A stretch of 64,000 nucleotides of DNA from Firmicutes bacterium ADurb.Bin146 (GTDB taxonomy: Bacteria > Bacillota > Clostridia > DUPQ01), in the NCBI GenBank assembly GCA_002070475.1, contig MWDI01000039.1:18671-82670 (forward strand), in the 5' to 3' direction. A program made the position numbers and the translations under genes. Each line of letters starts with the position of its first letter. Positions within the stretch are counted from its first letter, which is position 1. Shown one piece after another: positions 16,561 through 25,244 of this stretch. Under the pieces are notes generated by a model that was given only the letters and a program-made list of their open reading frames with translations, searched no databases and was not told the DNA's origin.

Positions 16561-18984
16561 ATGGCAGAAAAGAAATTTTATGTAACTGGAATGACCTGTT
16601 CAGTATGTGTCGAACATGTTGAAAGTGCTGTAAAAAAGCTTGATGGCGTTAAACAGGCAGGGGTTAATTTATCAAATGGAACATTAAAAGTTATATATGA
16701 TGAAAATAAAGTCATTGAGGCAGATATAGAAAAAGCTGTAAAAAAAGAAGGATATGGCATAAAAAAAGGCGACGAATATATTGAAGAAGAAAAGAAAATG
16801 CGGACAAGAATTATACTGTCGGTTATTATTCTTGTTATACTGATGTATCTATCAATGGGTCCTATGGTAAATATACCAATACCAGGATTTTTATCATCAA
16901 ATATTGTTTTATACCTTTCAATCCTTTTGGTACTGACTCTAATAATTGCTTTTTTGAACAGAGCATATTTTATAAAAGGGACTATACAAATTTTCAAATT
17001 AAAACCTAATATGGATTCTCTGGTAGCTGCAGGTGCAGGAGCTGCAATAATATATGGTATATATATATTTGTAAGGGTGATAATAGAAAAAGACCCGCAT
17101 GCTCATTATATACATGATATATATTTCGAATCTGCAGCTATGATACTAACACTTGTCACATTAGGTAAATATTTCGAGACAAAGAAAAAAAAGAAGACAG
17201 GTGAAGCTTTGAAAAGGCTTATGGATTTAACTCCTAAAACATCTATAATCTTAAGAAATGATCAGGAAATAGAGATACTAAGTGAGGAAATACAGCAAGA
17301 TGACCTCGTAGTCATAAGGCAGGGTGATGCTATACCCTGTGATGGAACAGTAATTAAAGGTCAAGGATATGTGGACCAGTCAAGTGTGACAGGAGAGCCT
17401 ATACCTGAAGAAAAAATGGAAGGTGACAAGATTATAGCAGGCTGTATATGCAAGAGCGGATATTTTATATTCAAAGCTGAGCAGGTAGGTGAAAATACCA
17501 CTGTAGCAAAAATAGTAAAATTAGTTGAAGATTCTTCAATGAGAAAAGCACCTATCGCAAAACTGGCTGACGAGATAAGCAAATGGTTTGTTCCTGCTGT
17601 CACCCTGATTGCAATTATTTCTTTCATATTTTGGCTTTTAAAAGGAGAAGGCTTTGATTTCGCTTTTTCCATAGCTATATCAGTACTGGTAATTTCCTGT
17701 CCATGCGCACTGGGATTAGCAACACCGATTTCTGTAATTGTTGGAACAGGTAAAGCTGCAGAGCATAACATCCTTATAAAAACCGGTGAAGCGCTGGAAG
17801 TGCTTCATAAGGTCGATACGGTAGTACTGGATAAGACAGGGACAATAACTGAAGGGAGACCTACAGTTGTTGATATTCACACAGTTATCGGTGATGAAAG
17901 CAACCTAATATCAATGGCTGCATCATTGGAAAAAATGTCTGAACATCCTTTAGCAGATGCCATAGTGGAGAAAGCACGTGAAAAAAACATAACAACAATG
18001 CAAGTCAAAGACTTCCTTCCTATACAGGGAGAAGGAGTGCAGGGCAGAATAGGAACATCTGTATATAAAGCTGGTAACAGAAGGTTTATGGAAAATGGTG
18101 GTGTAAATGTGCAAAGCGTATACGAAAAATACAATGAGTTTGCTGATAAAGGATATACACCAGTTTATGTTTCAAAAGATAATGAGATTATAGGAATTAT
18201 AGCTGTTGCAGATACAATAAAAAGCGATAGTACAGAAGCAATAAAAGCTATAAAGAAACTTGGTATAAAAGTAATAATGCTTACAGGAGATAATGAAAGG
18301 TCAGCAATGGCAATGGCTTCTGCAACTGGAGTTGATGATGTTATAGCGGGAGTGCTTCCTGCTGAAAAGGAGCAGCAAATAACCGCACTGAGAGATAAAG
18401 GCAAGATAATTGCAATGGTAGGTGATGGTATTAATGACGCGCCCGCTTTGGTTGCAGCAGATGTTGGCATAGCTATAGGAGCAGGAACAGATATAGCCAT
18501 AGAATCTGCAGATGTAATACTTATGAAAAATAGCCTGATGGATGTGCTTACTGCTATAAAACTTAGCAAAAAAGTGTTTGTTAACATAAAGCAGAATCTT
18601 TTCTGGGCTTTTCTCTATAATACTATAAGCATCCCTTTAGCAGCGGGGGTCTTTTATAAAGCATTTGGATTGAAGCTGAGCCCTATGATAGCAGCTGCCG
18701 CTATGAGTTTAAGTTCAGTAAGTGTTGTAGCTAATGCTTTGAGATTGAGAAGTTTTAAAGTAAATAAGGAAAAAGGAGAAAACATGAAAAAAGAGATAAT
18801 TATTGAGGGTATGAGTTGTTTACACTGCTCAAAAAGAGTTGAAGATGCATTAAATAAATTAGAGGGAACAAAAGCAAAAGTAGATTTGAAAAAGAAAACA
18901 GCTTATGTCGAAACAGAACAAACCGATGATATACTTACAAAAGCAGTATCTGATGCAGGTTATGAAGTAAGAAAAATTAAATAA
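16561..18984 (+). CDS. copA: Copper-exporting P1B-type ATPase with a C-terminal CopZ-like domain
   Basis: Membrane Cu+ exporter of 807 residues. An N-terminal metal-binding HMA domain carries GMTCSVC (residues 10-16). The intramembrane CPC site is at about 380-382, the phosphorylation motif DKTGT at about 424, MLTGDN and GDGINDAPAL follow, and NTISIP plus MSLSSVSVV in the last helices mark Cu+ specificity. Unusually, a second HMA domain with GMSCLHC follows the last helix (742-807), in frame. The ATG at 16561 with AGAGG five bases upstream is preferred to the TTG at 16546. The gene is tightly joined to its two-component regulator. Copper rather than silver or another soft cation is inferred from the motifs. 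Confidence 0.93.
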   Translation: MAEKKFYVTGMTCSVCVEHVESAVKKLDGVKQAGVNLSNGTLKVIYDENKVIEADIEKAVKKEGYGIKKGDEYIEEEKKMRTRIILSVIILVILMYLSMGPMVNIPIPGFLSSNIVLYLSILLVLTLIIAFLNRAYFIKGTIQIFKLKPNMDSLVAAGAGAAIIYGIYIFVRVIIEKDPHAHYIHDIYFESAAMILTLVTLGKYFETKKKKKTGEALKRLMDLTPKTSIILRNDQEIEILSEEIQQDDLVVIRQGDAIPCDGTVIKGQGYVDQSSVTGEPIPEEKMEGDKIIAGCICKSGYFIFKAEQVGENTTVAKIVKLVEDSSMRKAPIAKLADEISKWFVPAVTLIAIISFIFWLLKGEGFDFAFSIAISVLVISCPCALGLATPISVIVGTGKAAEHNILIKTGEALEVLHKVDTVVLDKTGTITEGRPTVVDIHTVIGDESNLISMAASLEKMSEHPLADAIVEKAREKNITTMQVKDFLPIQGEGVQGRIGTSVYKAGNRRFMENGGVNVQSVYEKYNEFADKGYTPVYVSKDNEIIGIIAVADTIKSDSTEAIKAIKKLGIKVIMLTGDNERSAMAMASATGVDDVIAGVLPAEKEQQITALRDKGKIIAMVGDGINDAPALVAADVGIAIGAGTDIAIESADVILMKNSLMDVLTAIKLSKKVFVNIKQNLFWAFLYNTISIPLAAGVFYKAFGLKLSPMIAAAAMSLSSVSVVANALRLRSFKVNKEKGENMKKEIIIEGMSCLHCSKRVEDALNKLEGTKAKVDLKKKTAYVETEQTDDILTKAVSDAGYEVRKIK
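18784..18984 (+). CDS. Possible independently translated CopZ copper chaperone (internal start)
   Basis: The last 66 codons of the copper ATPase gene are a complete HMA copper chaperone: Met, three Lys, IIEGMSCLHC, then the usual beta-alpha-beta order to the stop. Its ATG is preceded by AAAGGAG with five bases spacing, a textbook ribosome site placed inside the longer gene. It may therefore be made both as a tethered domain and as a free soluble chaperone that feeds the pump. No separate copZ is present in the window. Confidence 0.5.
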   Translation: MKKEIIIEGMSCLHCSKRVEDALNKLEGTKAKVDLKKKTAYVETEQTDDILTKAVSDAGYEVRKIK

Positions 18985-19572
18985 TTATTCTGATATATAT
19001 CCTTTTTTCTCTAATTCATCAATCATATCTAAAAGATATTGCCATAAAGCAGGTGTTGCAATCCTGATGGGGTCCATTCTCCATAATATTTTTTCTTTTG
19101 TCACATGACCAATCTTCCAGGTGTGGCCTTCCGTCATAACATTACTCAAAAAAGGTTGAAGCCTATCCAAAGCATTAGCAAAAAGAGAATTATCTGTCTG
19201 CATAGCATCAAATTCTCTCCAAAGAGAAAACATTAACTCTTCCTGATCTTTTGGAAGTATGGAAAAAAGCAAGTCTGCAGCTTTGTTTTCTCTTTCTTCC
19301 TTATCTATATTGCCTTTTATGTCATATGCGAAAGTGTCACCTGCGTATATCTCCACAAGGTCATGTACAAGAGACATTTTAATAACATGAGCAATATCTA
19401 CAGGTCTTACTGCATATTCTTCTAATAAAAGAGCCATCATTGCCAGATGCCAGGAATGTTCTGCATCATTTTCTCTGCGTCTTGTCTCACTGACAAGCGT
19501 CATCCTCAATATGTTCTTCATCTTGTCTATTTCTTTTATAAAGTTCAATTGCTTTTGTATCCTGTCTGTCAA
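18985..19572 (-). CDS. HD-domain phosphohydrolase (YfbR/HDDC2-like)
   Basis: A 195-residue cytosolic metal-dependent hydrolase. The HD signature is intact: R..NDAEHSWHLAMMAL gives the first His, VHDLVEIYAGDTF gives the HD pair plus E/D ligands, and a later Asp lies in ALDRLQPFL. Relatives dephosphorylate deoxyribonucleoside 5'-monophosphates, so nucleotide-pool control is the likely role. Its start overlaps the end of the GtrA gene by four bases (ATGA), so the two are cotranscribed. It abuts the convergent copper ATPase gene with no gap and no obvious terminator between. Confidence 0.85.
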   Translation of the reverse strand: MTDRIQKQLNFIKEIDKMKNILRMTLVSETRRRENDAEHSWHLAMMALLLEEYAVRPVDIAHVIKMSLVHDLVEIYAGDTFAYDIKGNIDKEERENKAADLLFSILPKDQEELMFSLWREFDAMQTDNSLFANALDRLQPFLSNVMTEGHTWKIGHVTKEKILWRMDPIRIATPALWQYLLDMIDELEKKGYISE

Positions 19573-20009
19573 ATCCGATCCTCCTTCTTGTCCTTATATT
19601 TAAAGACTATATTCCGATTTAATATAAAACCTGTACCTGTATAGAACACCATCCCGATACCCACTCCTAACCACTCCTTCATATAAAACACATCAATAAG
19701 CAGATACTGTATAAGCTGGACTAAAGCTAATAAAGAAGCGCTTATCGTGAAGAACAGCAGTATTTGCTTTTTAGCATTTTCATTTTCTTTTTTAAAAGTA
19801 TATTTTCTATTTAAAATAAAACTGATACAAATTCCCACTGTATATCCGATTATGGTATAAGCAAGATATTTGAAACCCAGAAGATTTAATAAGAAAAAAA
19901 TGCTGGTAGTAATGCATGTATTTATTATACCCACAATCCCATATTTAAATATCAGATATAATTCTCTGAAAAGCCTGTATTGCATAAGCTTATCGAATAA
20001 CTTTTTCAT
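19569..20009 (-). CDS. GtrA family membrane protein
   Basis: A 146-residue protein with four hydrophobic segments (about 19-38, 44-62, 77-97 and 107-130) and the family's KYGIVGIINTCITTSIFF start and VGICISFILNRKYTF turn. GtrA proteins are small polytopic proteins linked to movement of lipid-linked sugars for wall or surface glycans. No glycosyltransferase is adjacent, so a specific glycan pathway cannot be named. The start ATG at 20009 lies 113 bases from the divergent GGDEF gene. Confidence 0.85.
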   Translation of the reverse strand: MKKLFDKLMQYRLFRELYLIFKYGIVGIINTCITTSIFFLLNLLGFKYLAYTIIGYTVGICISFILNRKYTFKKENENAKKQILLFFTISASLLALVQLIQYLLIDVFYMKEWLGVGIGMVFYTGTGFILNRNIVFKYKDKKEDRI

Positions 20010-20122
20010 AAAGTTGATTATACAATAAAAATCAGAAGTTAATTAAATAAAATACATAATAAGGAGTGTTAAAAACAGTTTTGTATTATAATAAGCATAT
20101 TAATGTGTATGAAAGGATGTTA

Positions 20123-21256
20123 ATGGTAAAATCAGTTTTTGAACTAGCCTTATATATTGAGCTTAATTTATTTGCTTTTTCAATATTGCTCGTTCTTCTG
20201 CTGTTTACAAGGAGCAAAACGAATAGGCTGCTTTTTGACCAGAAGCTGTTTATAACTTTGATTGTAAGTAATGCCATATTGTTAATTTTTGATACATTAA
20301 TGGTTGTATTTGATGGTATGGGAGGTCAGGGATACAGAATTCTTCTTTATATCTCTACCTTTGTGTACTATATATTCAATACCCTTATATCTATGTTTTG
20401 GTATATGTATATACATTACTACATATACAGAAATAAACCTGCTTTAATGAAACAGCTTTCTTATATAAGCATACCTTTTTTTATAGTATGCATACTGACT
20501 GTTCTTAGCCTTTTCGGCAACTATGCTTTTTATATTGATTCTAATAACATATATCACAGAGGCAGATACTTTATTTTGATTACAATTCTTAGTTACTTAT
20601 ATATTGTTTTTTCATATATTCTGCTTTTTATCAAACGTAGAAGTATGAAAAGAAAAGAATTTCTCACATTGCTACTTTTTGCTATACCAGCAATTATTGG
20701 GGGAGTTATACAGGTAATAATTTATGGTATAACATTACTTTGGATATGTACTACCTTATCTTTAATGATAATATATATAAATATCCAAAACACCCAGCTA
20801 TACAAAGATTATCTTACTGATCTTTATAACAGAAGACAGTTAGACAATTATATGCGAGCTAAAATTAACAACAGTAATACAAGAAGAATTGTCGGATATA
20901 TGATTGATATTGATTCATTTAAAAAAATAAATGATGTTTACGGACATGATATTGGGGATTTAGCTTTAAAAATAACAGCCCAAGTGCTTAGAGATACTTT
21001 CAGTCAGAATGATTTTATTGCCCGTTATGGTGGAGATGAATTTGTAGTTATCACAGACATAAATGATGGTGAGGATCCATATGAGTACATTGATAAAATC
21101 AATTATAATCTTACATCCTTAAACTCAAAAAAGGATCTTGCATTTAAAATAGGTTTAAGCATCGGATGTAGTATACAAGTACCCGGTGAAACCCTTACAG
21201 ACTTTTTCAGAAGAATGGATAAAATGATGTATATTAACAAAGCAAAAACTAGATAA
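20123..21256 (+). CDS. Membrane-bound GGDEF diguanylate cyclase
   Basis: A 377-residue protein that should make c-di-GMP from two GTP. About seven hydrophobic helices fill residues 5-235 (a 7TM-type sensor without a recognised ligand), followed by a GGDEF domain beginning at DYLTDLYNRRQLD with an intact active site RYGGDEF near residue 312. The inhibitory RxxD site five residues before GGDEF is absent (SQND there), so product feedback by that route is unlikely. The ATG at 20123 (AAAGG seven bases upstream) is preferred. A GTG at 20066 overlaps AAGGAG and lies upstream of a TATAAT (20087-20092) that looks like the promoter. Confidence 0.88.
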   Translation: MVKSVFELALYIELNLFAFSILLVLLLFTRSKTNRLLFDQKLFITLIVSNAILLIFDTLMVVFDGMGGQGYRILLYISTFVYYIFNTLISMFWYMYIHYYIYRNKPALMKQLSYISIPFFIVCILTVLSLFGNYAFYIDSNNIYHRGRYFILITILSYLYIVFSYILLFIKRRSMKRKEFLTLLLFAIPAIIGGVIQVIIYGITLLWICTTLSLMIIYINIQNTQLYKDYLTDLYNRRQLDNYMRAKINNSNTRRIVGYMIDIDSFKKINDVYGHDIGDLALKITAQVLRDTFSQNDFIARYGGDEFVVITDINDGEDPYEYIDKINYNLTSLNSKKDLAFKIGLSIGCSIQVPGETLTDFFRRMDKMMYINKAKTR

Positions 21257-21272
21257 TTGATTTAAAAATATG

Positions 21273-21770
21273 TTAGTTAAATATAACTTTAATATCTTCA
21301 TCATTGTATGAAACAGAAGGTATAGAAATTAGGATATGCCATTGTGCCATGTCGGTAGTTCCCATCTCAGGAATGATTCTTTTTATTCCAAAGATAACAG
21401 AATCATCATCAGTTGTAACCGATTCAAGCTCATGACGGATAGAACCGCTTGATTCTTGAATAAGTATTATCACTAATACATTGTATTTTAAAAATGATTC
21501 ATCATAATATGCCATTCTGTCTTTAAAATCTGAATCCATATTAAATTTGTCCTTTTGTTTCTGATAGTATTCTAAAAGCTCATTCTCAGATTTTATTACC
21601 TGTATGCAAGGATATGACATATCACTGTGATAACCATCTGTTCTGGTATACTCTATTGATATATCCTTAAGATTCAAAGGATCATCACATGAAAAAGTGT
21701 TAACTGGATTGCATCCGGCCAGTAATGTGAATATAAATATTAAAATAAGTAGAGTAATAAATTTTTTCAT
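21273..21770 (-). CDS. Lipoprotein of unknown function
   Basis: A 165-residue exported protein. The signal peptide MKKFITLLILIFIFTLLAGC ends in a lipobox, with Cys about residue 20 as the lipidated residue, so the protein should be anchored on the outer face of the membrane. The ATG at 21770 has AAAGGATG upstream and is preferred to an earlier in-frame ATG. The mature part has alternating beta strands with no motif I recognise. It is convergent with the GGDEF gene, 16 bases apart. Confidence 0.65.
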   Translation of the reverse strand: MKKFITLLILIFIFTLLAGCNPVNTFSCDDPLNLKDISIEYTRTDGYHSDMSYPCIQVIKSENELLEYYQKQKDKFNMDSDFKDRMAYYDESFLKYNVLVIILIQESSGSIRHELESVTTDDDSVIFGIKRIIPEMGTTDMAQWHILISIPSVSYNDEDIKVIFN

Positions 21771-21929
21771 TGCACATCCTTTTTCATACTCTTTACTCTT
21801 TGACGAAAAACAAATAGATAAGTTCACACTCTTCATATATGAATAACGTACCTAGACAGGACATTTGGCTAAATTAATTAACAAACAGCTTCGAATATGA
21901 TAAAATCAAAATACTGCTAAGGAGAGTTT

Positions 21930-22961
21930 ATGAAAGCAATAATTAAAGCTAGAGAAGGAATAGGAAATGTAGAACTCGCACAGAGGCCTGTTCCACAGAT
22001 TAACGAAAATGAAGTACTTATAAAAGTAAGGAAAGCCGGAATATGCGGAACAGATTTTCACATTTACAAATGGGATAAATGGTCTCAGAATAGGATTAAG
22101 CCACCGCTTGTGATGGGGCATGAATTTGCAGGTGAGATAGTACAGATGGATAAAGCTGTAAAAGGCCTTTATATAGGGCAACGAGTATCAGCAGAAGGAC
22201 ATATCACCTGCCAGAAATGCAAGCTATGCAGAACAGGGAGAGGTCATATTTGCAATGATATTGAAATAATCGGTGTAGACAGGGATGGCTGCTTCGCTGA
22301 ATACATAAAGATGCCAGCTATGAATGTGTGGCCTTTGGATGACGAGATTGAGGATAAATATGGAGCTATCATGGATCCTTTAGGGAATGCAATGCATACA
22401 GTAATGGCTCAGCCTGTATCTTCAAGGGATGTACTCATAACCGGAGGCGGATCAATCGGTCTTTTTGCAACAGCAATCGCAAAAAGGTTCGGTGCATCAA
22501 GACTTGTAGTCAGTGAGCCACAGCCATACAAGGCGCAACTTGCTAAAAAAGCAGGAGCAGATGTAGTGGTAAATCCATTGGGAGATAATCCAAAAGAGCA
22601 GATAATGGAAGCTTTTAATGGACATCAGCCAGAAGTGGTACTTGAAATGAGCGGGTTCCCCTCAGCATTCCAGTTGGGGCTTGAGGTTATTGAAAATGGC
22701 GGTGATATGGCTATATTAGGCATTCCTTCAGAGGACTTAAATATTGATATGGGTAAGTATGTTATCTTCAAAGGAATAACTTTAAGAGGAATTAATGGAA
22801 GAAGGATGTTTGATACTTGGTATCAGTGCCAAAACTTCCTTAAAAGTAACTCCTCATTTATAGATCATGTCATAACACATGAGTTGCCGATGGAAGATAT
22901 AAACGAAGGATTCAGACTAATGTCTGAAAGCAAAGCGGTTAAAGTTGTGCTGGATTTTTAA
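21930..22961 (+). CDS. tdh: L-threonine 3-dehydrogenase (zinc alcohol dehydrogenase family)
   Basis: A 343-residue cytosolic MDR enzyme oxidising threonine to 2-amino-3-oxobutyrate with NAD+. Seen: catalytic zinc ligands in GICGTDFHIY and GHEFAG; structural zinc cysteines in CQKCKLCRTGRGHIC; GPxG-like ITGGGSIGLF for NAD; and the TDH-typical YKWDKWSQNRIKPPLVMGHE and MDPLGNAMHTV. Length matches the family. Start ATG 21930 has AAGGAGAG upstream. The next gene, ispE, begins three bases after its stop. Related sorbitol or butanediol dehydrogenases share much of this pattern, but the N-terminal substrate segment favours threonine. Confidence 0.88.
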   Translation: MKAIIKAREGIGNVELAQRPVPQINENEVLIKVRKAGICGTDFHIYKWDKWSQNRIKPPLVMGHEFAGEIVQMDKAVKGLYIGQRVSAEGHITCQKCKLCRTGRGHICNDIEIIGVDRDGCFAEYIKMPAMNVWPLDDEIEDKYGAIMDPLGNAMHTVMAQPVSSRDVLITGGGSIGLFATAIAKRFGASRLVVSEPQPYKAQLAKKAGADVVVNPLGDNPKEQIMEAFNGHQPEVVLEMSGFPSAFQLGLEVIENGGDMAILGIPSEDLNIDMGKYVIFKGITLRGINGRRMFDTWYQCQNFLKSNSSFIDHVITHELPMEDINEGFRLMSESKAVKVVLDF

Positions 22962-22964
22962 AAG

Positions 22965-23819
22965 ATGATTGTACAGAAAGCGTATGCGAAAATTAATATC
23001 GGTTTGGATATCAAAGGATTAAGAGAAGACAGATATCATGAAATTGATACAATCATGCAGACTGTCGAGCTCGGAGATCGGATAACTTTTACCGAAAAAG
23101 AAAAAGGCATATATTTCTGGTGTGATGACTACTCAATTAAGCAAAATGAAAATACTGCATATCTTGCTGCAAAACTCTTTATGGAAGAGATGAATATAAA
23201 GCAGGGTATAAAAATTGATTTATACAAGACTATACCAGTATGTTCAGGACTTGGAGGAGGAAGTTCAGATGCTGCAGCAGTCCTAAGAGGATTAAACTTC
23301 ATATTCAAGACTAATTTGTCATATAGCGATCTGGAAAAGATGTCTTTAAAGATTGGTGCGGATGTTCCATTTTGCATAAGAGGAGGAACTCAGAGGGTAA
23401 ACGGAAAAGGAGAAATACTTAAACCCTTAAAAGATTTTTCTGATGTTTGGTTTGTAGTAGTAAAACCAAAAGATTCGGTTGAAACAGCATGGGCATATAA
23501 AGAGTATGATAAACTTAGTGATCCTTTACGGCCTGATATGGATTTAATACAGAATCTGCTTGAAAAAAGGGATATTTTAGGACTTAAGGGCAAAGTAATT
23601 AATATATTTGAAAAGGCTGTAATACCACATAATCCATCTATTGGGGTTGCGATTGAAGACCTGCTTGCTACTGATGCGATAACATCATTTATGACAGGTT
23701 CTGGATCAGCAGTCGTTGCAGTATATAGCGAGATGAGACAGGCAAGTATGGCATATGTATCATTGTCAAAGAAATATGATGATATTTATATAACCAAAAC
23801 ATCAGGAGGTCTAGGATGA
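22965..23819 (+). CDS. ispE: 4-(Cytidine 5'-diphospho)-2-C-methyl-D-erythritol kinase
   Basis: GHMP kinase of the non-mevalonate isoprenoid pathway; it phosphorylates CDP-methylerythritol with ATP in the cytosol. Seen: AKINIGLDIKGLREDRYHEI at the N-terminus with the catalytic Lys, the ATP loop PVCSGLGGGSSDAAAV (residues 86-101), KIGADVPFC with the catalytic Asp, and the third GHMP motif MTGSGSAVVAVY. 284 residues is the normal size. It lies between tdh and acpS with almost no gaps and lacks a strong ribosome site, so translation is probably coupled to tdh. Confidence 0.95.
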   Translation: MIVQKAYAKINIGLDIKGLREDRYHEIDTIMQTVELGDRITFTEKEKGIYFWCDDYSIKQNENTAYLAAKLFMEEMNIKQGIKIDLYKTIPVCSGLGGGSSDAAAVLRGLNFIFKTNLSYSDLEKMSLKIGADVPFCIRGGTQRVNGKGEILKPLKDFSDVWFVVVKPKDSVETAWAYKEYDKLSDPLRPDMDLIQNLLEKRDILGLKGKVINIFEKAVIPHNPSIGVAIEDLLATDAITSFMTGSGSAVVAVYSEMRQASMAYVSLSKKYDDIYITKTSGGLG

Positions 23820-24196
23820 GGATAGCATGCGGTACTGATATTTTGGAAAACAAAAGGATTATGGATGCAGTCAACCGTTCAGAGAAATTTTTGGAAAAGA
23901 ATTTTACAAATAAAGAGATTGAATACTGCAAATCGAAAAAAATTTTAATGGCCCAAAGCCTTGCAGCAAGGTTTGCAGCAAAAGAAGCAGTTGCAAAAGC
24001 ACTTGGAACGGGATTTAGAGGAACTGTCCAACCAATACAAATTGAGATAGCAAATGACAAAAAGGGCAAACCTTATGTAATATTAGGTGAGGATCTCAAA
24101 AAAGATTTTTCTGACGTAATGGATATCAGCATAAGCCTGTCACATTGTAATGAATATTCAGTTGCTCATGCTGTAATAACTTTTAAAGAGGTATAG
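23816..24196 (+). CDS. acpS: Holo-[acyl-carrier-protein] synthase
   Basis: A 126-residue enzyme that transfers 4'-phosphopantetheine from CoA to apo-ACP. Seen: the metal-binding GTDILE (6-11) and the AARFAAKEAVAKALGTGFRG stretch (about 46-65) with the second acidic ligand and the CoA-phosphate Lys, and the closing ISLSHCNEYSVAHAV. Length is typical for AcpS. The ATG overlaps the ispE stop (ATGA), so this is one operon with tdh and ispE and probably with the nuclease pair that follows after one base. Confidence 0.95.
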   Translation: MRIACGTDILENKRIMDAVNRSEKFLEKNFTNKEIEYCKSKKILMAQSLAARFAAKEAVAKALGTGFRGTVQPIQIEIANDKKGKPYVILGEDLKKDFSDVMDISISLSHCNEYSVAHAVITFKEV

Positions 24197-24197
24197 A

Positions 24198-25244
24198 ATG
24201 TCTATAAGTTTTTTCCATATGGCTGATATTCATCTTGACCAGCCATTCTCATCATTAGCATCAGTTGAAGGCTTTCCATCCAAGAGAAGGGAAGAGATTT
24301 TCAATGAATTCTTAAATGTTATTGAAACAGCCCAGATAGAACAACCAAAGTTCCTATTCATATCAGGAGACATGTATGAACATGAATATACCAAACTGAA
24401 AAATATAAGCAGGATAAATGAAGCCTTCGCTAAATTGAATGGAAATATAATTATGATATGTGGAAATCATGATCCTGAATCTAAGAACTCTTTTTATAGC
24501 AGTTATCCATGGTGTAAAAATGTATATATTCTAGGAAGGAAAAACCCATACATGGTATTCGATAAGGAAAAAGTATGTGTATATGGAATAGGATATGATA
24601 CAGGAGGAGGACAGTATAAGGCTCTCGAGAATATAAGGACAGACCGTAACTATACAAATATTTTGCTTATGCACGGTGATGTGGACCTGAATCTATCTTC
24701 ATACAATTCTGTAAGTTCAGAAAAGCTTAAGGATATAGGATTTGATTATATAGCGCTGGGACATAATCATAAGATGTATGTTAAAGAAAAAATATATAAT
24801 CCAGGTAGTTTATGTGCTCTGGGTTTTGATGAAACAGGAACTCATGGATATTTTAAAGGAAATATTTCTACAGGTGAAATTGAATTTATAGAAAGCAAGT
24901 CAAGAAAATACATTGATATAGAAATGGAATACAGCAAGCTCGAAAGCTTTATATCTATGTATCCAGATAAGCAGGATATATATAGGATTAAAGTCACGGG
25001 CATAAAGAAAGATAAAGAAATAATTATTCCTTTTGAAGGGTATGATTTTATAAGGTATATAGATAGAAGAATAGCTGAAAAAACAAAAATAGCAAAAGGC
25101 ACAACACAAGGAATAAAGAGCAGATATATAAACATTATGTCAAAAAAAATTGAAAACGCATCTTCAGAGGACAGGAAGATTTTTGAACAAGCGTTGGATT
25201 TTGGATTAAAGGCATTATCAGATGAGGAGCTGGATATGCAATGA
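24198..25244 (+). CDS. yhaO: YhaO-like metallophosphoesterase (DNA repair exonuclease subunit)
   Basis: A 348-residue SbcD/Mre11-class phosphoesterase. The motifs are MADIHLD (D/H), SGDMYEHE, GNHDPES, LMHGD and GHNHKMY, the five metal-binding stretches of the fold, all intact. In Bacillus the homologue YhaO acts with the coiled-coil ATPase YhaN in DNA metabolism. Here the partner gene overlaps its end by four bases (ATGA). It is shorter than SbcD, without an extended capping domain. It follows acpS by one base and so seems to ride on the same transcript. Confidence 0.85.
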   Translation: MSISFFHMADIHLDQPFSSLASVEGFPSKRREEIFNEFLNVIETAQIEQPKFLFISGDMYEHEYTKLKNISRINEAFAKLNGNIIMICGNHDPESKNSFYSSYPWCKNVYILGRKNPYMVFDKEKVCVYGIGYDTGGGQYKALENIRTDRNYTNILLMHGDVDLNLSSYNSVSSEKLKDIGFDYIALGHNHKMYVKEKIYNPGSLCALGFDETGTHGYFKGNISTGEIEFIESKSRKYIDIEMEYSKLESFISMYPDKQDIYRIKVTGIKKDKEIIIPFEGYDFIRYIDRRIAEKTKIAKGTTQGIKSRYINIMSKKIENASSEDRKIFEQALDFGLKALSDEELDMQ

